Shown: positions 1 to 8,313 of the stretch, one piece after another | Numbering within the stretch: the stretch's first letter is position 1 | How the letters are laid out: the number at the start of each line of letters is the position of its first letter | NCBI GenBank assembly: GCA_965279195.1 | Contig: CBDIHP010000048.1 | Span: forward strand, 186,001-250,000 | DNA: 64,000 nt | Source: CBDIHP01 sp965279195 | GTDB lineage: Bacteria; Planctomycetota; Planctomycetia; Isosphaerales; Isosphaeraceae | Direction: 5' to 3' | Program-made: the position numbers and the translations under genes | The notes under the pieces: generated by a model | What the model was told of the DNA's origin: nothing | The model's database searches: none | Seen by the model: the letters and a program-made list of their open reading frames with translations, nothing else

Positions 1-27
1 CGGCGACACCCATCAGGCCGTCCCGCG

Positions 28-660
28 TCAGGCGGGGCGCTTGAGCTTCTCGATGTCGCGTCTCGGCGCGGGGGGGAGGATCTTCGGGCGGGCGGGGCGG
101 GGGTGGCGTTTGGCGTGTCGGGAGTTCGGGGGGGGTGGGATCAGGTCGGGGGCGATGGCGGGGCCGGCCTTGGCGTCGAGGTCGTCCCAGAGCGCGGTGA
201 GTTCGGTCAGGGAGGTCGTCGGTGCGGCCTTGACCCGGGCGACCCGGGCCTCGATGTCGGCCTTGAGTCCGTCCATGCGGGGGCGGTCGAGCAGTCCCGC
301 GCCGGTGAGGGCCAGGAGCATGCCGTGGGTGTCGGTCACGGCCGCCTTCCAGTCGGGCTCGGGGACGCCCGGCGGCACGAACGCGGCCAGGGGGTCGATC
401 GCCGGGGCCACCTGGGTCTCGCCGAATGCCGCCAGCGCGAGCTGATTGGCCTTCCAGGTCTGGAACAGGGCGGCGATCCCCGCCCAGAGGATCAAGACGG
501 CGATCACCAGGCCGATCACGAACTTGCGGCCCGAGACGTTCGACTCGGGGACGACCACGCCCTCATCGCGAGGCGGGGCCGGCGTGCCGTTGGCGTGGCC
601 TTGGCCGTTGGCTCGTGAGCCCGGGATCAAATCCTCGGGCCGGAATCTCGGGGTGGGCAT
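28..660 (-). CDS. hypothetical single-pass membrane protein
   Basis: Unknown protein of about 210 residues. A polar, Pro/Gly-rich N-terminus (residues 1-45) is followed by one hydrophobic segment (about 47-68), then a soluble part of about 110 residues and a Pro/Arg/Lys-rich basic tail. This suggests an inner-membrane anchored protein, but no catalytic motif or known domain is visible. The frame stays open further upstream to 729. I chose the ATG at 660 because the upstream extension is Arg/Pro-rich, reads through a remnant of repeat family A (about 693-724) and looks non-coding. It lies downstream of nagB on the same strand with about 110 bases between them, so it could be co-transcribed, but no functional link is evident. 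Confidence 0.6.
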   Translation of the reverse strand: MPTPRFRPEDLIPGSRANGQGHANGTPAPPRDEGVVVPESNVSGRKFVIGLVIAVLILWAGIAALFQTWKANQLALAAFGETQVAPAIDPLAAFVPPGVPEPDWKAAVTDTHGMLLALTGAGLLDRPRMDGLKADIEARVARVKAAPTTSLTELTALWDDLDAKAGPAIAPDLIPPPPNSRHAKRHPRPARPKILPPAPRRDIEKLKRPA

Positions 661-692
661 CGCGGGGCCATCCCTCGGGGCATTGACGTGCG

Positions 693-724
693 CGGGGCGG
701 CATCGGAGAGGCTCGCCCGGCGCG
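693..724. repeat. family A repeat, right-end remnant
   Basis: About 32 bases that match, with one missing base, the right end of the family A copy at 2927-3094 (shared core GGCATCGG...GAGAGGCTCGCCCGG). Only this outer end is present, so it is a truncated copy. It lies directly upstream of the hypothetical membrane protein gene. Confidence 0.5.
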
Positions 725-771
725 TCCATGCCTCTAATCTAGGACGGTCGGGGGCATTCGAGAAGGGGATG

Positions 772-1584
772 TCAGGCGGGGAGGTCGGCGGCGGAGGCGG
801 GGTCGAGGAGCCAGGTGACCTTGTTGGCGACCGTCTGGAGCAGCGAGCCGGGGACCGTCGGGGTCACCGGGCCGGTGAGCGACTTCAACACCGCGTCCGC
901 CTTGTTCGGCCCGAAGGCCAGGATCAGGATCGACTTGGCGCCGAGGATCGACTTGGTGCCGACCGTCAGGGCCTGGCGGGGGACGAGCAGCTCGTCGCCG
1001 AAGTCCTTGATGGCGTCGGAGATGGTGGTCGGGTGGAGGTGGACCCGGCGGGTGGGGAGGGCCAGGGCGTGGTCGACGGGGATGTCGATGGGCTCGTTGA
1101 AGCCGATGTGCCCGTTGCGGCCGATGCCGAGGAGCTGGAGGTCGAGCCCCCCCTCGGCGCCGATCCAGCGGTCGAAGGCGGCGGCCGTCTCGTCGGCGAA
1201 GGCCTCGGGCACGGATCCGTCGAGCACATGCGCCTGGCCGGCGGGCAGGTCGACCCGCGAGAACAGGTGCTTGTGCATGTAGAACCGATAGCTTTGCGGG
1301 TCGAGCGGGCTGATGGGGTAGTACTCGTCCAGGTTGTAGGTCCGGACCTGGGCGAAGCTGATGTTGTGATCGCGGTGCAGGGCGGCGAGGCGGTCATACA
1401 CGGGCACGGGGGTCGCGCCCGTGGCCAGGCCGAGGACCGACGGCCCCTTCTGGATCAGCCCGGCGATGCGCACGGCGGCGGCGTCGCAGGCGAGATGGGC
1501 GTTCTCGAAGATCTCGACCGACGCCCCGTGGATCGTGCGGATTTGCTTGGCCTTGGGCGATTCCAGCGGGCGGGACTTGGGCAT
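772..1584 (-). CDS. nagB: glucosamine-6-phosphate deaminase
   Basis: Converts glucosamine 6-phosphate to fructose 6-phosphate and ammonia in the cytoplasm, feeding amino sugars into glycolysis. The 270 residues match the usual family length. Visible signatures are the phosphate-binding GLATGATP stretch (about 52-59), LDEYY (85-89, with Asp86 at the position of the catalytic base Asp72 of E. coli NagB) and GHIGFNEP (158-165, His159 and Glu164 at the positions of His143 and Glu148). A PIG-L type deacetylase gene lies just upstream on the same strand, separated only by a palindromic family B repeat. That pairing suggests an amino-sugar deacetylation and deamination unit. No frameshift or missing catalytic residue was seen. 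Confidence 0.93.
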   Translation of the reverse strand: MPKSRPLESPKAKQIRTIHGASVEIFENAHLACDAAAVRIAGLIQKGPSVLGLATGATPVPVYDRLAALHRDHNISFAQVRTYNLDEYYPISPLDPQSYRFYMHKHLFSRVDLPAGQAHVLDGSVPEAFADETAAAFDRWIGAEGGLDLQLLGIGRNGHIGFNEPIDIPVDHALALPTRRVHLHPTTISDAIKDFGDELLVPRQALTVGTKSILGAKSILILAFGPNKADAVLKSLTGPVTPTVPGSLLQTVANKVTWLLDPASAADLPA

Positions 1585-1600
1585 CGGGGATCAAATCCTG

Positions 1601-1730
1601 GTAGCGTGCGCTGCGACGCGTACTCGCGTCCACCGCACCCTTGAGGGCGTGGATGGGGAGGATGGCCCCGTCGGCCGGGGCGATCGTCGGTGCGGTGGTC
1701 GCGGACGTTCGTCCGCGAAGCACCACACCA
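1601..1730. repeat. family B palindromic repeat (B1)
   Basis: Imperfect inverted repeat of about 130 bases filling the spacer between the PIG-L gene and nagB. The left end GTAGCGTGCGCTGCGACGCG and right end (ending GCACCACACC) are diverged versions of the family ends. An internal CGCGGAC/GTCCGCG hairpin lies near 1700-1717. It is most like the copy at 53611-53736. Confidence 0.6.
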
Positions 1731-1732
1731 TA

Positions 1733-2677
1733 TTAGTGCGCCGCGACGGCCTCGACGGAGGCGACCTGCGAGCGTGGCATCGTCTTCAACTGCTGCAGGG
1801 CCATCTGGATCGGGTCGTTGGTCGGCCACTCATTCGTGGGGACTTCGGCCGATTCGAGCTGGAACAGCTCGACGCCGACGAATCGCTCATCCGTGCGATG
1901 GGCACGGCCGCTGAGGCTGTGGCCCTCGGCCCACTCGCGCGTGAGGGCGGCGTAGGCCCGGCCGAGGTGGGAGCAGAACTCGGTGTAGTCGGTCAGGAGG
2001 ACCTGGGACGCGTGGCAGTGGATGGCCCACTCCTTGGTCCGCTCGGCCTCGCCGTCGTAGGTGAAGTAGGCGTTGGGCCGGGGCAGGGGGCCCCAGGGGG
2101 TCCAGCCGGTGAGGACCAGGGTCTCGTGCAGCTTGGCGCCGACGAGCCCGACGGCGGCCAGGGCCCGGGTCATGCGGTGGGCGAGGTGGGCGTCGGTGGC
2201 CGGCGGCACGATCACGGCGCCGGGGGTCTTCTCGGCGAACCAGTCGACGATCTTGTCGATGTCGGCGGGCGAGGGCTGATAGCCGGAGTTCCGGTAGGCG
2301 TCGAGGTCCCAGCAGACCGCCTCGGCCCCGAGGACGCTGCACTCCAGGCGGAACTCGGCCTCGCGGACCGAGACCTTCTTCTGGTTGTTCAGCCAGGGGG
2401 CGGCGACGTTCCGCTCGCCGGCGAAGACGAGCACCTCGATCACCGGCAGCCCGCGCCGGACGGCGTACTCGTGGATGAGGCAGGCGGCGGTGATCGCCCC
2501 GTCGTCGGCGTGCGGGCAGAGCATCACCAGCGGGCGGTTCGGCGCCAGCACCGGCCGCAGGACCTCCCGCACGTCGGCGAGGTGCCCATGCGAGCCCGAG
2601 TCCCGGACCGTCTGGAGCAACGATTCGAACGCCGGCTGCCAGCGTGCGCAACGCGACGGGCTCTGATTCTGATCCAT
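1733..2677 (-). CDS. PIG-L (LmbE-like) family deacetylase
   Basis: Predicted zinc-dependent N-deacetylase of the PIG-L/LmbE family, which removes acetyl groups from N-acetylglucosaminyl substrates. The family metal motif appears as PHADD (about residues 55-59), followed by the Rossmann-like strand and helix pattern and a later HLAHR segment at the place of the second metal-binding motif. It is about 314 residues long. The ATG at 2677 is chosen because GAGG lies nine bases upstream; a TTG at 2707 would add ten residues. The same-strand nagB downstream suggests that the product is a glucosamine compound which NagB then deaminates. In some bacteria NagB and LmbE-type domains are fused in one protein, which supports a shared role; the exact substrate is unknown. 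Confidence 0.82.
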   Translation of the reverse strand: MDQNQSPSRCARWQPAFESLLQTVRDSGSHGHLADVREVLRPVLAPNRPLVMLCPHADDGAITAACLIHEYAVRRGLPVIEVLVFAGERNVAAPWLNNQKKVSVREAEFRLECSVLGAEAVCWDLDAYRNSGYQPSPADIDKIVDWFAEKTPGAVIVPPATDAHLAHRMTRALAAVGLVGAKLHETLVLTGWTPWGPLPRPNAYFTYDGEAERTKEWAIHCHASQVLLTDYTEFCSHLGRAYAALTREWAEGHSLSGRAHRTDERFVGVELFQLESAEVPTNEWPTNDPIQMALQQLKTMPRSQVASVEAVAAH

Positions 2678-2844
2678 GAACAAACGCCTCGGGTCCGAGG
2701 TCGACAACGTCCTGAACCGGCGGGGAAATCAAGGCTGTGGGGCAGCATTCATTGTGCGGGGAAAACCGCCGCGAGTCAACCCGGCCGAACAACTGTGAGC
2801 CCCCGCTGACCCCCTCTTGCGGGGGGCAGGAGCGAAAGTCCCAG

Positions 2845-2899
2845 GTAGGGTGTGGTGCCGTCGGCGTCGCCTGGCGACGCCGGCGGCTCCGCACCGACG
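2845..2899. repeat. family B repeat, half copy (B2)
   Basis: Begins with the family end GTAGGGTGTGGTGCCGTCGG, contains the inner hairpin GGCGTCGCC/GGCGACGCC, and continues to CTCCGCACCGACG. The matching inverted right end is absent, so this is a half element. It lies between the PIG-L gene and a family A copy. Confidence 0.6.
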
Positions 2900-2926
2900 A
2901 AACGCCCCGCCTCGCTCGCTGCGTCT

Positions 2927-3094
2927 GCGCTGGGCGCGGATCTCCCGATCCCGCCCGACCGGAGATCGAAGCGGACCACCGAACCGGATCTCCCGATCCG
3001 GCGACCCGGGCCTCGACGACGGATCGGGAGACTCGGTTTCGCGGTACCTCGCGCCGTCCGTCAGGGCGGCATCGGGAGAGGCTCGCCCGGCGCC
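2927..3094. repeat. family A four-hairpin repeat, variant copy (A1)
   Basis: About 168 bases of nested inverted repeat starting GCGCTGGGCGCGGATCTCCC and ending GAGGCTCGCCCGGCGC. The first two small hairpins read GGATCTCCCGATCC, where the other copies read GGGTCTCCCGACCC. Both strands of the stem have changed together (GGGTC/GACCC to GGATC/GATCC), so base pairing is kept. The third hairpin is near 3020-3035 and the fourth near 3067-3083; both are less perfect. Confidence 0.7.
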
Positions 3095-3130
3095 GGGGGA
3101 AAGCGGCAGCCGGACGGCCGCACTCCAAGG

Positions 3131-3847
3131 TCAGGTGGGGATGAGCCGGACGGGTTCCTTGCGGTGGCGGTTGTCGCGGGTGAGTGCACCCTGGAGGAGG
3201 CGGTCGAGGGCCTCGACCGCCGAGTCGAGGATCGCCCGGACGGTGTCCAGGTGGGCGGGGCGGAGTGCGTACGGGTCGCGCGGCAGGCCCGTCCGGGGGA
3301 AGACCAGGCGCTCCAGTGGCACCTGGGCGGCGATCCCGGGGGTGACCTGGTGCGGCTGCAGGGGCTCGAAGTCGGAGTCGACCCGGGGGGCCTGATAATA
3401 CGCCCGGCGTTCCTCGGGCCGGCCGGGATAGGCCCAGGCGTCGCGCAGGGCGAACAGCTCGGCGAGCTGCGGCCAGGGGGGCACCTCGAGATTGGCCGGC
3501 GCGCCACCGAGGATGGCGGGCAAGAGCCGGCAGGCGTCGATCAGGGGCAGGGGGCGTTCGGGATCGGCGACCACGGCCGCCAGCTCGGGGCGGGCGAGCT
3601 CGGCCGCCGCCTGGTGGACCAACGCCTCGGCGCTCCCGACGTAGAGCAGGAGCGACGCCCTCGCCAGCCGGCTGGCGCCGCTGGTCGACCTGTTGAGCAT
3701 CAGGCGGCTCTGGTTGTGGAAGTCGAAGGCGTCCTGATAGAGGCAGTGGAACGGCGAGACGGTGGTCTCGATGACCCTGGCGGGGTCGGGATTGGCGGGG
3801 AACCGGGCGGACCCGGGCCGAACTCCGACGCTGGCGCTCATGTTCAT
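3131..3847 (-). CDS. hypothetical protein
   Basis: Unknown cytoplasmic-type protein of about 238 residues with no signal peptide or membrane segment. The middle has a helical Ala/Leu-rich stretch (RLARASLLLYVGSAEALVHQ) that looks like a helical-bundle domain of the HEPN kind, but the catalytic motif of HEPN nucleases is not evident, so this is only a resemblance. The start is uncertain: ATG 3847 (M-N-M) or 3841, neither with a clear ribosome-binding site, and the frame is open to 3931. Its neighbours give no hint of function. Confidence 0.55.
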   Translation of the reverse strand: MNMSASVGVRPGSARFPANPDPARVIETTVSPFHCLYQDAFDFHNQSRLMLNRSTSGASRLARASLLLYVGSAEALVHQAAAELARPELAAVVADPERPLPLIDACRLLPAILGGAPANLEVPPWPQLAELFALRDAWAYPGRPEERRAYYQAPRVDSDFEPLQPHQVTPGIAAQVPLERLVFPRTGLPRDPYALRPAHLDTVRAILDSAVEALDRLLQGALTRDNRHRKEPVRLIPT

Positions 3848-4529
3848 GGCGGCACTTGAGCCCGTATCCGAACCCACCGCCGGCGGTCCCGACCCTGGGC
3901 CGCGCGGGGAATTGATGTCGCCGTCCGGCATCCCTCACCCCCGGTCACGGTCCAGCACCCAGACCCTCGCGCCCATGCCCGTCGGCCCCTCCCGGTTTGG
4001 CCCCGGGCGGCCCCCGCGATCGGCGCAAGTTGAGAATCGAGAATAGCAAAGGAAGAATGGGAGGAGTAGGGTTCGCTCGCGAGATTCGGCGGAATGCCGC
4101 GACGCGACGGCCCGGGTTGACACCGGCAGCCCGCCGCGACACCCGGCCGCGTCTGATCGCTTCCGGGTGTTTCTCGCCGGCGACGTTTCTCGACGCCGAG
4201 AAAACGCCCGATCAGGCCAAGTTGGTTGCTATTTAAGGCGAAAAGTGGCGGTTTCTGAACGAGTAAGCCCCGAATGTTGAAGAAAGACACCAAAAATCGC
4301 GGCCTACTCGGGGAAGGCGCTTGACGTCGGAGACATCGTCGTGTCAGGATACAGTCGTCTTAGCAACGCAATGTCGCGTTCCGATCGATGACTGATCGAG
4401 ACTTCGCGGTCGCCAGACAGAAGCGCACTACAACCCGATCCTGGGGGCAAAGACGCCCCGGATTGCGTTCGGGTTGGGTCGGTTTGGTCCGCGAAATTCA
4501 ACGACCGAATGACGGATTGAAGGCACATC
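3848..4529. other. long spacer upstream of the sigma-54 activator gene
   Basis: About 680 bases without a convincing gene. It holds a relatively A+T-rich patch (about 4190-4300) and a TTGACG hexamer at 4321 with no good -10 element at normal spacing. No palindromic repeat of families A-E was found here. It probably carries the 5' regulatory region of the plus-strand activator gene. Confidence 0.4.
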
Positions 4530-6314
4530 ATGGACCGCTCGCAAGTGCTGCTCGTCGGCGCCCCGGAAGCCCCCTGCGCCGCGATCGCTGAGGTCGTCGA
4601 GGTCCTGCCGGAGCTGGAGCTCCGCGACATACCCGCCATCCCCGAGGTCCTGCTGGATTCCGGCGTGCTGGACGACTCCGACGACGTCGGCGAGGTGGAC
4701 CTGTCCTGCCTGAACGACGTCTCCTGGGACGATGTGGTCCTGATGATCGTCTGGCACAAGGCATCCGGGGACCCCACCCTGCCGATCGCCGCCCTGGCAC
4801 GGGCCCGGGCGCTCGAGAAGACCCCGCCGGTCATCGTCCTGGCCGAGCAATATCGCGCCGAGGACGCCCTCGCCCTGTTCCGGGCCGGCGCGTCCGACTA
4901 CCTCGTCTGGCCGTTGAACCCGAGCCGCCTCTCGGACCTGATCCGGTCGCTCTCGGCCCGCGGGATCTCCCGCCAGGCCGCCGCGACCGCCGTCGCCCAC
5001 GCCCCGGCCGCTGCCGCCCCGGTGGCCGTCGCCGCCCCGGCCCGCGCCCAGGCCGAGGCCCGCCGCTCGACCCTGCTCCCGATCGCCGCGCCCCAGGCCC
5101 ATCCCCACGCCAACGGCCACGCCCCGGTCCGCAACTCGGCCGCCGGGATCGGCTGCCCGTCGAACGCCGGACCCGAGACCTCCGGCCTGCCGCCCCGGCT
5201 GCTCGACCACGTCCGCCGCGTCGCCCCGCACGACACCACCCTGCTGCTCGCCGGCGAGACCGGATCGGGCAAGACCCGCCTGGCCCACCTGATCCACGAG
5301 CTGTCCTCCCGCAAGAACGAGCCGCTCATGGTCGTGAACTGCGGGGCCCTGTCGGCCAACCTGATCGAGTCCGAGATGTTCGGGCACGTCCGGGGCGCGT
5401 TCACCGGGGCGGACCGCGACCGCGTGGGCAAGTTCGCCGAGGTCGGGGCCGGGACCCTCTTCCTCGACGAGATCGACACCCTGCCGCTCTCCACCCAGGC
5501 CAAGCTCCTGCGGGTGGTCGAGGATCGCGTCTTCGAGCCGGTGGGCTCGAACAAATCGCTGCCGGTCCGGGCCCGGATCATCGCCGCCAGCAACCGGCCG
5601 CTCGCCGACGAGGTCTCCGCCCAGCGGTTCCGGGCCGACCTGTTCTACCGCCTCAACGTGGTCGAGCTGTACCTGCCCCCGCTCCGCGAACGCCGGGGGG
5701 CCATCCCCAGCCTGGTCGCGAAGTTCGTCCGCGAGTTCGCCGACCGCAACGGCCAGGCGATCGACGGCATCGAGGTCGACGCCCTCCGGATGCTCGAGGC
5801 CCACGACTGGCCCGGCAATATCCGCGAACTCCGCAACGTGATCGAGCGGGCCATCGCCCTGTCGGGCGGCACCCGGCTCACCCCCGAGGACCTCCCCGAC
5901 GCCGTCCGGATCGACGAGCACCTGCTCGCCCCGACCTGCCTGCCGAACGCCTTGCCGTTCCAGATCGCCCCGAGCTACACCGCCCACGACGACGCCGACG
6001 AGCTGTTCGACGGCGAACTCGACCGCGACCGCGACGAGGTCCCCGCCTCCCGGCCGCTCGTCCCCTCCGCCGTCGCCCACGACGGCCACATGCTGCCCCC
6101 GGTCCGGGCCTTCGACTTCGGCTCCCGGGCCCACCGGCCCCACGCCTCCAGCGAGACCCTCACCCAGTGCAAGGAGAACGCCGAGTACGACCGGATCCTC
6201 CGCGCCCTGGAGCAGAATAACAACAACCGCCTCCGCGCCGCCAAGACCCTCGGCATCAGCCGCGTCACCCTCTACAAGAAGCTCCACAAGTACGGCGTCC
6301 TCGCCACCGCCTGA
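4530..6314 (+). CDS. sigma-54-dependent transcriptional activator with degenerate receiver domain
   Basis: NtrC-type enhancer-binding protein of 594 residues that would drive promoter opening by RNA polymerase with sigma-54. Order of parts: receiver-like domain (about 1-145), Ala/Pro-rich linker (about 150-215), AAA+ domain with Walker A GETGSGKT (242-249), the sigma-54 contact loop GAFTGA (289-294) and Walker B FLDEID (Asp313), then a Fis-type helix-turn-helix (about 552-594). The receiver lacks the acidic pair after strand 1 (it reads LLVGAPEA). At the phosphoacceptor place it has LMIVWHKASG, and the conserved Lys of the DYLxKP motif is Trp (DYLVWP). Phosphorylation is therefore unlikely and control probably comes from another signal. 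A perfect 18-bp stem terminator follows. Targets are unknown. Confidence 0.9.
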   Translation: MDRSQVLLVGAPEAPCAAIAEVVEVLPELELRDIPAIPEVLLDSGVLDDSDDVGEVDLSCLNDVSWDDVVLMIVWHKASGDPTLPIAALARARALEKTPPVIVLAEQYRAEDALALFRAGASDYLVWPLNPSRLSDLIRSLSARGISRQAAATAVAHAPAAAAPVAVAAPARAQAEARRSTLLPIAAPQAHPHANGHAPVRNSAAGIGCPSNAGPETSGLPPRLLDHVRRVAPHDTTLLLAGETGSGKTRLAHLIHELSSRKNEPLMVVNCGALSANLIESEMFGHVRGAFTGADRDRVGKFAEVGAGTLFLDEIDTLPLSTQAKLLRVVEDRVFEPVGSNKSLPVRARIIAASNRPLADEVSAQRFRADLFYRLNVVELYLPPLRERRGAIPSLVAKFVREFADRNGQAIDGIEVDALRMLEAHDWPGNIRELRNVIERAIALSGGTRLTPEDLPDAVRIDEHLLAPTCLPNALPFQIAPSYTAHDDADELFDGELDRDRDEVPASRPLVPSAVAHDGHMLPPVRAFDFGSRAHRPHASSETLTQCKENAEYDRILRALEQNNNNRLRAAKTLGISRVTLYKKLHKYGVLATA

Positions 6315-6336
6315 AATCTCCCGCTCCGGAAGCGCA

Positions 6337-6383
6337 AACGGATCGGGATGCGAGCGAGTCCTCGCATCCCGATCCGTTTTGTT
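6337..6383. terminator. strong intrinsic terminator after the activator gene
   Basis: Perfect 18-bp stem (6337-6354 with 6361-6378), loop CGAGTC, followed on the plus strand by TTGTTT. It lies 23 bases after the activator stop codon. Confidence 0.85.
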
Positions 6384-6439
6384 TCGAAGCCGATCGGAGG
6401 AGTCGGCATCGGCCGAAGCCAGGGGCGCCGATCGAGCGG

Positions 6440-6614
6440 GAAGCGCTGGGGGAGGGTCTCCCGACCCCGCCCCCACATCCGCCGCGGCGTACCGCCAAAC
6501 CGGGTCTCCAGACCCTTTGCTCGGCGGCCCTTGCCCACGGGTCTGGAGACCCGATTCGCTGGCACCCTCCGATCAACGCCAGGGCGGGGTCTGGAGACCC
6601 ACGCCCAGCGCTTC
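6440..6614. repeat. family A four-hairpin repeat (A2)
   Basis: 175 bases between two convergent genes. The ends are perfect 11-bp inverted repeats (GAAGCGCTGGG / CCCAGCGCTTC). Inside are four small hairpins in order: GGGTCTCCCGACCC, GGGTCTCCAGACCC, GGGTCTGGAGACCC and GGGTCTGGAGACCC, so the first pair is the reverse complement type of the second pair. The whole can fold as one long cruciform or as four small stems. Confidence 0.8.
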
Positions 6615-6655
6615 GGACCCGTGTTGGATCTAAATTTGCTCAAATGCAGTCGTGA

Positions 6656-7885
6656 TTACTTGGCCGGCGCGAGCCTGTGGATCTTGCCGTCGAAGGCGCA
6701 GATGTAGAGCTCGCCCTGGGCGTCCTCGCCGAACGAGGCGATGTTCAGCGGCTTCACGCCGTTGAGGTCGACGATCTCGCCCGACTCGGCGAGCTTGCCG
6801 CCGGCCATCCGCGCGGCCCAGATGCGGCCGGTCTGGTAGTCGCCGTAGACGTAGAGGCCGGCGAGTTCCGGCCGGGACTTGCCCCGGTAGACGTAGCCGC
6901 CGGTGATGCTCACGCCGAAGTCCTTCCGCTTGGGATCCAGGCCGGGGCCGTGCGGGTACTCGACGATCGGTTTCTTCGGCTTGCTCGCGGCGTTGACCTT
7001 CTGACGCGGCTTGAACGTGTGGAACGCCTCATTGACGCTCCAGCCGTAGTTGCCGCCGTTCTCGATGATGTGCACCATCTCCCACTTGTTCTGCCCGACG
7101 TCGCCGGCCCAGAGGGTGCCGTCCTTGCGGTCGAAGCTGAACTTCCACACGTTCCGCAGCCCGATACAGTAGACCTCGGGCGCCCAGCCCTTGAAGGTCC
7201 TGGGGTCGCGGGCGGCGGGGTTGTCGGAGGGGATCCCGTACTTCTTGCCGCCCGAGGGGTGGTCCACGTCGATTCGCAGGATCGAGCCGAACCAGTCGTC
7301 CCCCTTCTGGCCGGTCACCAGCGGGTCATCGGCCGCGCCGCCGTCGCCGAGCGAGATGTAGAGGAAGCCGTCGGGCCCGAACAGCACGCAGCCGCCGTTG
7401 TGGTTCTCGAACGGGTCCTTGTCGGACACCCACACCTGCTCCTCGCTGGCCGGGTCCGCCTTGCGCGGGTCGTCCTTGGAGACCTTGAACCGCGACACGA
7501 TCGACCGCCGGGGGCCGTTGCCGATGGCGGAGTAGTACACGAAGAACTCTCCGTTCTCCTTGTACTTGGGGTGGAACGCCAGGCCGAGGAGCCCTTCCTC
7601 ATTGCCCTTCGAATTGACCTGCTTCCGGATGTCGAGGAACACCGTCTTGTCCGAGGTCCCCTTGTCGTTCGGGAACGACTGGATCACCCCCGGCTGCTCG
7701 ACCACGAACAGCAGGTTGGACCCGTCCCCCGGCTCGGCCAGCGACACCGGCCGGACGAACGACAGGTTCGGGAACGCGACCTCCGTCTTCATCTTCGGCA
7801 ACTCGGCGCGGGCCACCCCGCCCAACCCGACGGCGGCCAGAGCCGTCATCGCAACCCGTGACATAGTCTTGAGATCGAATCGCAT
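6656..7885 (-). CDS. secreted PQQ-dependent sugar dehydrogenase family protein
   Basis: Predicted exported beta-propeller of the soluble glucose/sorbosone dehydrogenase family, which oxidises aldose sugars with PQQ. The 409 residues start with a basic and hydrophobic leader ending near VARA (about residue 27). Family motifs follow: GLLGLAFHP, NHNGGCVLFGPDGFLYISLGDGG (propeller and calcium-binding region), GLRNVWKFSFD, and ENGGNYGWSVNEAFHTF. The frame is open further upstream to 8101, but the ATG at 7885 opens the signal peptide and is chosen for that reason. Activity is inferred: many planctomycete members are uncharacterised and could be non-enzymatic. It converges with the sigma-54 activator gene. 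Confidence 0.85.
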   Translation of the reverse strand: MRFDLKTMSRVAMTALAAVGLGGVARAELPKMKTEVAFPNLSFVRPVSLAEPGDGSNLLFVVEQPGVIQSFPNDKGTSDKTVFLDIRKQVNSKGNEEGLLGLAFHPKYKENGEFFVYYSAIGNGPRRSIVSRFKVSKDDPRKADPASEEQVWVSDKDPFENHNGGCVLFGPDGFLYISLGDGGAADDPLVTGQKGDDWFGSILRIDVDHPSGGKKYGIPSDNPAARDPRTFKGWAPEVYCIGLRNVWKFSFDRKDGTLWAGDVGQNKWEMVHIIENGGNYGWSVNEAFHTFKPRQKVNAASKPKKPIVEYPHGPGLDPKRKDFGVSITGGYVYRGKSRPELAGLYVYGDYQTGRIWAARMAGGKLAESGEIVDLNGVKPLNIASFGEDAQGELYICAFDGKIHRLAPAK

Positions 7886-8135
7886 CGTTCGTTCCACTCT
7901 CCTGGTGCGCGCCCCAACCAGCGGGGCAAGGCGAGATCCCTGGGCGGGAGCCGTCGCGGAGTCCTCACCCCCCGACGGCCATCCCCTCAGTAGAAACCAT
8001 CCCCACCCCCCCGTCAAACCGTGAGTCGGGTGGGGCATCGACCGCCCTCCAGGTGTGACCGTGGGTTTCCAGGCCCCCAGGCCCCCCTGAGCCCGGCCCA
8101 CCCCTCAAGCACCCCCTCCCCGCCTCGATTTCGAA
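7886..8135. other. C-rich spacer, no gene seen
   Basis: Upstream region of the sugar dehydrogenase, rich in poly-C tracts. No open frame with coding character and no clear promoter could be assigned. Confidence 0.35.
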
Positions 8136-8204
8136 AGGACGGAACGAACCCAATCCGCCATAAACCCCAATCCCGCTCGGGCTTAACCCCCAACATCCCC
8201 CCCA
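8136..8204. repeat. family E repeat (E1)
   Basis: Carries the shared core GGAACGAACCCAATCCG and the downstream GGGCTTAAC...AACATCCC. It shares these with the copies at 8246-8313 and 53534-53610, in the same order and spacing to within a few bases. Confidence 0.5.
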
Positions 8205-8245
8205 CCCCAGCTCGCCCCCAACCCTCCCCCATCTCCCCAACCCCG

Positions 8246-8313
8246 CCCAAACCCAGAATGCCGGAACGAACCCAATTCGTCGTAAATCATTCTGGACGAA
8301 TGACTTAAACATC
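8246..8313. repeat. family E repeat (E2)
   Basis: Contains CCCAAACCCAGAATGCCGG, AACGAACCCAATTCG and a final ACTTAAACATCAAC. An 8-bp inverted repeat, CCAGAATG/CATTCTGG, lies within it. It sits 42 bases after E1 in the same orientation. Confidence 0.55.

Noticed and set aside
4321..4350. A TTGACG hexamer as sigma-70 promoter for the sigma-54 activator gene
   Set aside because: No acceptable -10 element lies 16-18 bases downstream; kept only as a note on the spacer.
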